This document shows, one piece after another, positions 57,889 to 64,000 of a DNA stretch of 64,000 bases. The number at the start of each line of letters is the position of its first letter. The stretch's first letter is position 1. Both the position numbers and the translations under genes were made by a program. Under the pieces are notes generated by a model. That model made no database searches and was not told the DNA's origin. It worked only from the letters and a program-made list of their open reading frames with translations. The DNA comes from Artemisia argyi (taxonomy: Eukaryota > Streptophyta > Magnoliopsida > Asterales > Asteraceae): contig CM060687.1 of assembly GCA_030686995.1 (NCBI GenBank), positions 170,610,090-170,674,089 of the forward strand, read 5' to 3'.

Positions 57889-59001
57889 TTTGTAACTTGA
57901 AAATAAATATGTATTTTACTAAAAATATTTAATTATAAATATTTTTATTAACGTTGTTAATATCACGAATAAATTAACATTTATTGAACACCTGTTCGTA
58001 TCAACGTTATAAATAACTATGTAAAGTTATTTTGGAATATATTAAGACACCCGAATGGATATCACCATACTCGAGACATATCACATGTCGTTTACGAATC
58101 GAAACTAAGACACCGATGACAATATATATATAAGTCGCATGTCGGAGGAATTTCATTGCTAGTCGTAGCAGTACACCATCACTTTTGAGCACCTTTGTGA
58201 TTTACACACCTATCAGGTGAGTTCATGGTCCCACATTTTTAAACCCCGTGGGGAGATACATGCTATAAATCGAACACAAGTATTTTCTGAATGCTATTAC
58301 TACCTGATATTGCCTAAGTTGACACCCGTGCTACAAGTCCCTCATATCACGAACCTTAATCACCTGAGAGTGAGCGCGAATATAGTTGATAGATCTATTG
58401 GAACGGCAGCCCATCTCTGTCAAAGTGATTATTTGGCAGGAGGTGTGCTATATTCGACGTACCATGGAAATTTGGCACATTTCTAGTCACCGAGGGCCCT
58501 TTTGTTATCTACATCCCCCGTGGCGTAAATTATTTTATCTTTATGATATTTCGATACGATGTTAAGGCTTGTGTTTCGTGAGGCTTAGGAGCAATATAAC
58601 ACCAGTTTAGTCAAGACCTATCTATCTTGGCTTGTTTATTTCAAATGCTTGACTTGTGTTCACACTATTACTATTTAAACTACTATGGATTCACTCAACT
58701 GTTGTGTTGACTTTTTAAGCATCTTTATCTCAGGAAACTAGCAAGCATGGTGGCACGGAGCTGGAAAAAGGGCACACAGGACCTCCCTTTTTATTTCAAT
58801 AACTATATCATTCTTTTCAAGCTCATCCCTTCTTTTGCGAAACAATTAGCATTTGGAAAATGTTTGTAACTCTGACTACTTTGAGTTTTCATGGAATGAT
58901 ATTGACTATCTTTTGAATTGTTTTCTATGAGTATGACTGTGTACTAAACTGTAATGACCCCGATTAGACTTCCGCTGCTTATCAAATTTCGGGGTGTTAC
59001 A

Positions 59002-60148
59002 AGTAGCTTCCCTTGTACACCTAAATACATAGCTTGCAATAAAACTTGGTACCCAGTTTCTCATGGGTCCGAGATGGTTAGTCAACGACATCCATTGCAC
59101 TCACATGCACATGGTGTGGATGTCGACCAACGATAATAATGTTCCTTTACATATTATCCTTATTTCTAAACAATTTCACTAGTGACAGTTTTCTTGACAT
59201 TTGTTAATGATGACCATGGTTTTAAAAACAATTGATTTTCAAGACGACTACAACTAGTCTTATTTAAGAGGTTTTACAAATTTCATTTGCTTAGACTTGC
59301 TTGTTGATGATTCACCCGAGTCATAACCTAAGCTAGTTCTATCTCCAATTTTCTTTTGACTATTTAGCAAGTTTTTAAGAGACTTAGAGCTCATTTAAAA
59401 TCTCGAGAGTATATTAGCCATTTCATTTGCATGATTAATGTCATATTTGTATTTTTTACACATTTCACATTCTAGATGAATTTCTATGCTACTATCAAGT
59501 CTAGACATTTTATCTTCTAAGATAATTTCTTTTTCAAAATTACTTTCGTATGACCTCAATGAATTATTTTCCGAAAAAGATCTTCTACTTATGTTGCATA
59601 GATCATTTAGTTCATTTTCTAAATTTGAAAAATCTAGAATAAATGGGTCATAACAAAGATGTTCGTTTTTAGAGTGTACCTCACTTGAAGTTTCCATCTT
59701 GTGACATATTTCACATTCAATATGTAAATTGTCATCTTCATCTGCATCACTCCAAGACTCATTGATGAGTTCACTCCCAAGGTTACTTTTGAGGTCTTTG
59801 TCGATGTCATTACCTATATCAAAATCAATTGAACTAGTAGCACATGTATCCATCTTAACAAGATGTCTTTCTAATGACTTGTCTTGACAATTCCTTTGAT
59901 GAAAGTTTAAGAGATTTTTTCATATGTTATTTGCCGTTTGACAAAAGAAAATTCTTTTATATTCAACTCTCGGAAAGGTTTTATAAATCATTATTTTTGC
60001 ATCTAATTTTTTACAAAACTTTTCTTTGAAAAATTCGTTTTGACTTTCAAAATTCGTTTTCATTAGCTGAAAATCACCAATTGAAATGACATGCCAACAA
60101 TCATGATCTATTGATTTCACATATACTTTAAATATCTTGAGTGACGTA
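59002..60148 (-). pseudogene. gag: R7 gag remnant (copia, R1-related)
   Basis: Minus strand pieces of a SIRE-like gag: from 60120, IDHDCWHVISIGDFQ and YKTFPRVEYKRIFFCQTANN; from 59853, a Cys-containing acidic coiled region (HIECEICHKMETSSEVHSKN); at 59100-59002 HLGPMRNWV, the phrase just before protease also seen in R1 (GPMRNW). Stops and deletions throughout; most of the gag domain is lost. Cut at 59001 by R4, so R7 is the oldest layer here. Confidence 0.8.
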
Positions 60149-60160
60149 GCTCTGATACCA
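60149..60160 (-). other. R7 primer-binding site (tRNA-iMet type)
   Basis: Minus strand TGGTATCAGAGC, same spacing from the LTR as in R1. Confidence 0.92.
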
Positions 60161-60162
60161 AT

Positions 60163-61293
60163 TATAGAAATTACAAGGGGGGTTGAATAGTTTCACCGTT
60201 TATTATTGTTTATTAAAATCGGTTTTCACTTTGTTAGGTCCATTTATGTTTTTATTGCAAAGTTGATAGATTTGCTAGTTATGTGATATCAAGTTAACTG
60301 GATGCATAAACATAAATTGTGTAAAGGAAATAGTAAAGGAAAGAACACAACCAAAGGAGACGCCAAGATTTATAGTGATTCGGCACAAAGCTCACTCTTT
60401 GTCCTACTCCACTTTCCGAGTACCACACTCGAGAGTTTTCAATCACTATGTCAACACACTCCTTCAGGCAGAGCAATCCATACACAAGCTTACACCAAGT
60501 TTAATGATACTAAGCGGAATGTCGAGTTCTAATCCTAGCTATAACGAATATACACTAAAGCCCACATGGCTACACGAATTAACAAGCACACTTGTCCCTC
60601 TTGGATCGACACACAATCCAAGTCTTCACACGAACGAGCACTCCCGTTCACTTGAACCTTCACCCGATTCAAGGCTTCACACACGGACTTCACTAAGCCC
60701 TAATCTTCACACTAGAACTCTACTAAGTTCTAGCCTTAAAACCACAACACACAGCTATTACAAAGTCTAATCTAGATACAACACTTCTTGGACTATCACC
60801 TTTGTCCAATTTCACCCTAACACATCTAGTCACGACTCACACACTAGTCGGATTCACAATATTACAATATTTACAAATGAGAGAGTTGGAGGAAGGATAG
60901 AATCGTAACACTTGTTACGTTTGTATGTGGACTCAATAACACATCGATTCTTGATGACTTCAAGTGTTCTTCTCTTGCACTTTGATGTAAAGGATACGAG
61001 AATCACTTAAACACATACCGACATGTTATAGTGATAAAAGAAGAAGAAAGAAAGAAACTGAAAGTTTTTCTGCTAAAAGGCTTAGTTTTCTGAAAGGGAA
61101 TAGTTCTGTACTTATAGACGCCAAGAGAGGAGTGGACGGTCCCATAAACATGTGATGGTCCTTTATCACTAAGGGACTGTCAGTTAATTTAAAGGACCGT
61201 CCCGACAGACACTCCTCTTTTTGTCCTGACATGGTGAAAGTTTATCTGGTGAAAACTTTACTATTTTAAGCAGGAAATATGGATGTTACAACA
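60163..61293 (-). repeat. R7 5' LTR
   Basis: 1,131 bp; minus strand TGTTGTAACATCC at 61293 to TTTCTATA at 60163 (CA changed to TA). Contains the CCCCCC tract near its end and CGAGAGTTTTCAATCACTA-type text shared with the R1 LTR. Right boundary inferred from LTR length and TG start. Confidence 0.75.
61111..61215 (-). promoter_or_regulatory. R7 LTR promoter: TATA box plus GGACGGTCC words
   Basis: Minus strand CTATAAG at 61117-61111. About 16 bp upstream: GGACGGTCCC at 61134, ATGGTCC at 61154, GGGACTGTC at 61172 and GGACCGTCCC at 61194. Same design as R1 but another word. Confidence 0.65.
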
Positions 61294-61846
61294 TTTGAAT
61301 TTGAATTTGAATTTATTTTTTTAATGAGAAAAGTTCCATACGAAACAACATTTATCTAAAGAACAAACTACAAGATCTCAAGCATCCATCCCCCTTCCAT
61401 CCAACGGTTTAGATTAATTATCATTTTAATATTAAAATAGTTTGAGGGGCATTTTCATCATTACCTAAACTAATAATATCCCCCAATTTCACACACACAC
61501 AGACCCGTCTTCTCCCCCAATTTCTCTAACACTCTAACCATAACTACCCCTAAACTACCCTTCAACCACCGTGAAACCGCCAAACAGTTATCCCCAAACG
61601 GTTATCCACCCCAAACCGTTATCCCTAAACCACCGATATTTACACACACGCTAATACACACACACCGGTTACTCTCTCTCTCTCTCTCCCTCCCCTAAAC
61701 TCATATCCCTAATTCATTAGATTTTTTGGATTGGACCTGTAAACAAACATACACAAAAACATATCCACTGTGTGAAAAGTTTGATTATGTTATAAACACA
61801 CACACAAAAACACATTCACTGTTTGGATTGGTGATGAGACGAAAAG
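61294..61846. other. DNA between R7 and R8, not assigned
   Basis: Contains AAACGGTTATCC-type repeats (61585-61625), CACACACA and CTCTCTCT tracts (61660-61690) and looks like the upstream part of a plant gene, but no ORF is present. Could also be part of another repeat. Confidence 0.4.
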
Positions 61847-63266
61847 TGTACCGCTTTTAGGGGGTCATTTAAGCCCAAATTTGAGATTATTTGATCAAAT
61901 ATCACCCTAAATCGTTCCTTTTCTCATTTTAGGTACTTTTGGAGAGAAATCTGGAAAAGAAAGCATTTTGGACATTTTGAATCGAAAAAGTTAAGAAAAC
62001 GACAAAGTCTCAGATTCTTGCTGGGAATAGTACCTGACGGCATCATGCATTGCTACATGACGGCATCAAGCTTGGCAAAAGAGGCGGATATGGAAAATAC
62101 ACATGACGGCCCAGAACTATTTTAAGGCTATTTGGCCTGATGGCGTCACCAAGGCTGTTAGGGTCAAAATACACGTGACAGCCCAGAGCTGAATTACAAC
62201 ATGACGGCGTCAGAAGTGGATCTAGGCAATACGAATTATATTTTGGCAGCGAGTTGACGGCGTCACAAGCTACAACGTGACGCCGTTAGGATGCAAAATC
62301 TATATATACTTTTCTAATTTTCATTCATTAGGTGTGGAACATTAGGGTAACTTAGTAGGAACGAATTTTCAGTGTTTTTCAGGGGTTCATTCCCTTGATT
62401 CATCCATGTTCAGTTGAAGATAAGTTTTCCAATAATCTTTCAATAAGTCTATGTGTTGTTTGGTTCTATCTTATGCTTGTCTTCTTTTTAACATGCTAGG
62501 CTAGGTTTTCTTCGTGTTTGCTTAGATGTAATGAAACCTAGATGTTGATAATTGGTTGGTTGTTTGTTTATAATTGTTGTGGATGAATGATTTTGATGTT
62601 AGGCTTAAGAAAACTGGCAGACTTACAATTGGTAACTTGCTTAAACGTCTTAAGAAACATGATCGGAGGTGTACTACGATTTATTGGTTATATTTAATGC
62701 ATAAGTAACTACTAATGATACTACGTTAGGAGCCAGTAGTCGGCTCGACATAGAATGAAGTATAAGCTTATAGAGTTAAGGAAGATCGTACACAGCCCGA
62801 CGACTAGTATTAAGGAATATAACCCGTAATCCATGCAATTGTAACAAGCTAATCGACCTGGAAAAGATATCTAGGGAGTAATGAAATCTAAGTAAACACA
62901 TTTTCTCTTATTATTGTTTCTACCACATTTATCTTAGTTTCATTTCATTTTATTTTGTTTTATTTGAATTTGTAATAATTTGGGTTAGTTGACTAGCAAC
63001 TAATTCCCCCCAATCTTCCAAAACCGAGATTTTTACTTGCTTTCCTATAAAATATAAAATACAAAAAGAATCATCCCTCACCTTTAGACCTAGTTTAGTA
63101 GAATTTTAATCCTAGCAAACACTATTCCTAGAGTTGAATGATCAATCCCCCGGTACTTGTCACTATACTATACTACAACGATCAGGTACACTGCCTGGCG
63201 GGGATTGCAAGCTTCTCAAGATCCCTTGAGAGGTGAAACCTGTTTGCGAGGGCGCAATCCCGCGTA
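61847..63266 (+). repeat. R8 5' LTR (start approximate)
   Basis: Ends CCCGCGTA one base before TCAAGTTTTTGGCGCC; start put at TGTACCGCTTTTAGGGGG on the TG rule, without a second copy to confirm. About 1.4 kb. Confidence 0.6.
62035..62310 (+). promoter_or_regulatory. R8 LTR promoter: eight TGACGG-type sites then TATA box
   Basis: TGACG at 62035, 62058, 62104, 62202, 62255 and 62278, with variants TGATGG (62138) and TGACAG (62176), several as TGACGGCGTCA-like palindromes. TATATATACT at 62301 follows the last by ~15 bp. TGACG is the core of as-1-type elements bound by TGA bZIP factors. Confidence 0.7.
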
Positions 63267-63275
63267 TCAAGTTTT

Positions 63276-63293
63276 TGGCGCCGCTGCCGGGGA
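63276..63293 (+). other. R8 primer-binding site (tRNA-Asp type)
   Basis: TGGCGCCGCTGCCGGGGA, one base different from the R3 site. Confidence 0.93.
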
Positions 63294-63477
63294 ATAGTTA
63301 TTGTCTAGGTTAAAATTTCTTTTTATTAGGTCTACCTACTACATTCCTTTCTAGTAAGATTTTTGTTTTATTTTTATAGGTGTTCTTTAGTCTATCTTTT
63401 CTTTGTGTCTTTGTTCGTAAAAAAAGACAAGAAAAAAGAAAATAAAAACCTTTTGATTGACTCTTCCGTTCACCATT

Positions 63478-64000
63478 ATGGAGGACGTGAATCCATCGTA
63501 CTACCAACCACGAAATTCACCCACTCCAAATGACATCTTGATGTTCAAACAACATCAAGATGAACCTATCTATGATGCATGGACTTGTTTTAAATATTTA
63601 CTCGGAAAAGTCCCTCTTCATAGTTTCGATCTGTGGTCCCAAATTGAAATATTTTACCATCGTGTCAACCACTATAACAAAATTAACTTTGTCCATGCCG
63701 CAGATGGAGACCTTTGGGGATTAAGTGCTGATGAAGCATGGGAAGCTATAGAGGATTGTGCCCAACTTGCCCAAAAAATGGACAACCCAACAAACGTTGT
63801 TACGGATCAATTGATAGCAAGTTTGAGGGAACAAGCAAGAAGTTTGTTTGAGGATAAAGTAGAAATCTAAGCCCACCAAGTACCCCACAAGTCCTACCAT
63901 CATTTGAGGCATACACACCGCCCGTGACTTATCCGGAAGAAGTAGAAGAGACTTTAGGAATCCCAATTGAGGTAGAACCTTTTAGCCAAACACAACTAGA
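63478..64000 (+). pseudogene. gag: R8 gag, N-terminal part, one frameshift, open at window edge
   Basis: ATG at 63478 (MEDVNPSYYQPRNSPTPNDI). Contains DEPIYDAWTCFKYLLGKVPL and LWSQIEIFYHRVNHYNKINF, the Retrotrans_gag-type core of Athila/Tat elements, then LSADEAWEAIEDCAQ. TAA at 63868-63870 ends the frame; a one-base shift just before it continues as PPVTYPEEVEETLGIPIEVE, a phrase I know from daisy-family gypsy polyproteins. Would form the particle coat. Confidence 0.85.

Larger units (their letters stand above)
61847..64000 (+). mobile_element. R8: Ty3/gypsy (Athila/Tat-like) element, 5' end
   Basis: LTR, tRNA-Asp primer site and gag in order on the plus strand, continuing beyond the window. 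Confidence 0.82.

Overview
The window reads as intergenic, repeat-packed DNA from a flowering plant, probably Asteraceae (the protein types resemble retroelement proteins common in daisy-family genomes; this is recognition, not a search). I found no intact host gene. Almost every base can be assigned to LTR retrotransposons inserted into one another, plus one foldback DNA transposon and one small MITE-like element. I name them R1-R8 and M1.

Layout: R1 (Ty1/copia, Sirevirus-like, minus, 1-12500, runs off the left edge) carries gag, pol and two accessory ORFs and is interrupted by M1 (573-3486), a Mutator-type foldback element with a 9-bp target duplication. R1's 5' LTR cuts R2 (copia, plus, 12501-18084) inside RNase H; R2 keeps the end of pol, an antisense ORF, a large accessory ORF and its 3' LTR. 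R2 appears to sit in R3 (Ty3/gypsy with a tRNA-Asp primer site, minus, 18085-26513), which lacks gag, RT and integrase but has a protease-like polyprotein and a spliced accessory gene. R3 interrupts the gag gene of R4 (chromovirus-like gypsy, plus, 26514-29775 and 54920-59001, with a 4-kb 3' LTR). R4 is interrupted again by R5 (copia-derived, pol-less, plus, 29776-33465 and 51230-54919), which is itself interrupted by R6 (copia, minus, 33466-51229, LTRs differing at 2 of 354 bases). R4 lies in R7 (copia remnant, minus, 59002-61293). After about 550 bp of undetermined DNA, R8 (tRNA-Asp-primed gypsy, plus) starts with its 5' LTR and gag and runs off the right edge. All coding regions examined over their full length carry stops or frameshifts, so these are decayed copies.

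The most interesting pattern is shared by unrelated families. Most elements have their own short GC-rich, often palindromic word, repeated in clusters just upstream of LTR TATA boxes and reused upstream of, or in an intron of, the accessory gene: GGCGGA/TCCGCC in R1, AAAGTACT in R2, ATCCGATCGG in R3, TGACGG in R8, GGACGGTCC in R7; NCGAAA in R6 and NCGAGTTA in R5 fill leaders and introns. R1, R2, R3 and R6 each also carry an accessory gene of unknown function, several with a predicted private TATA box and two with strong splice signals. A working hypothesis is an element-encoded, sequence-specific regulator or anti-silencing module (factor plus matching DNA words), comparable in logic to the VANC system of VANDAL transposons but in LTR retrotransposons. 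That function is inference; the words, TATA boxes and splice signals are visible in the sequence.
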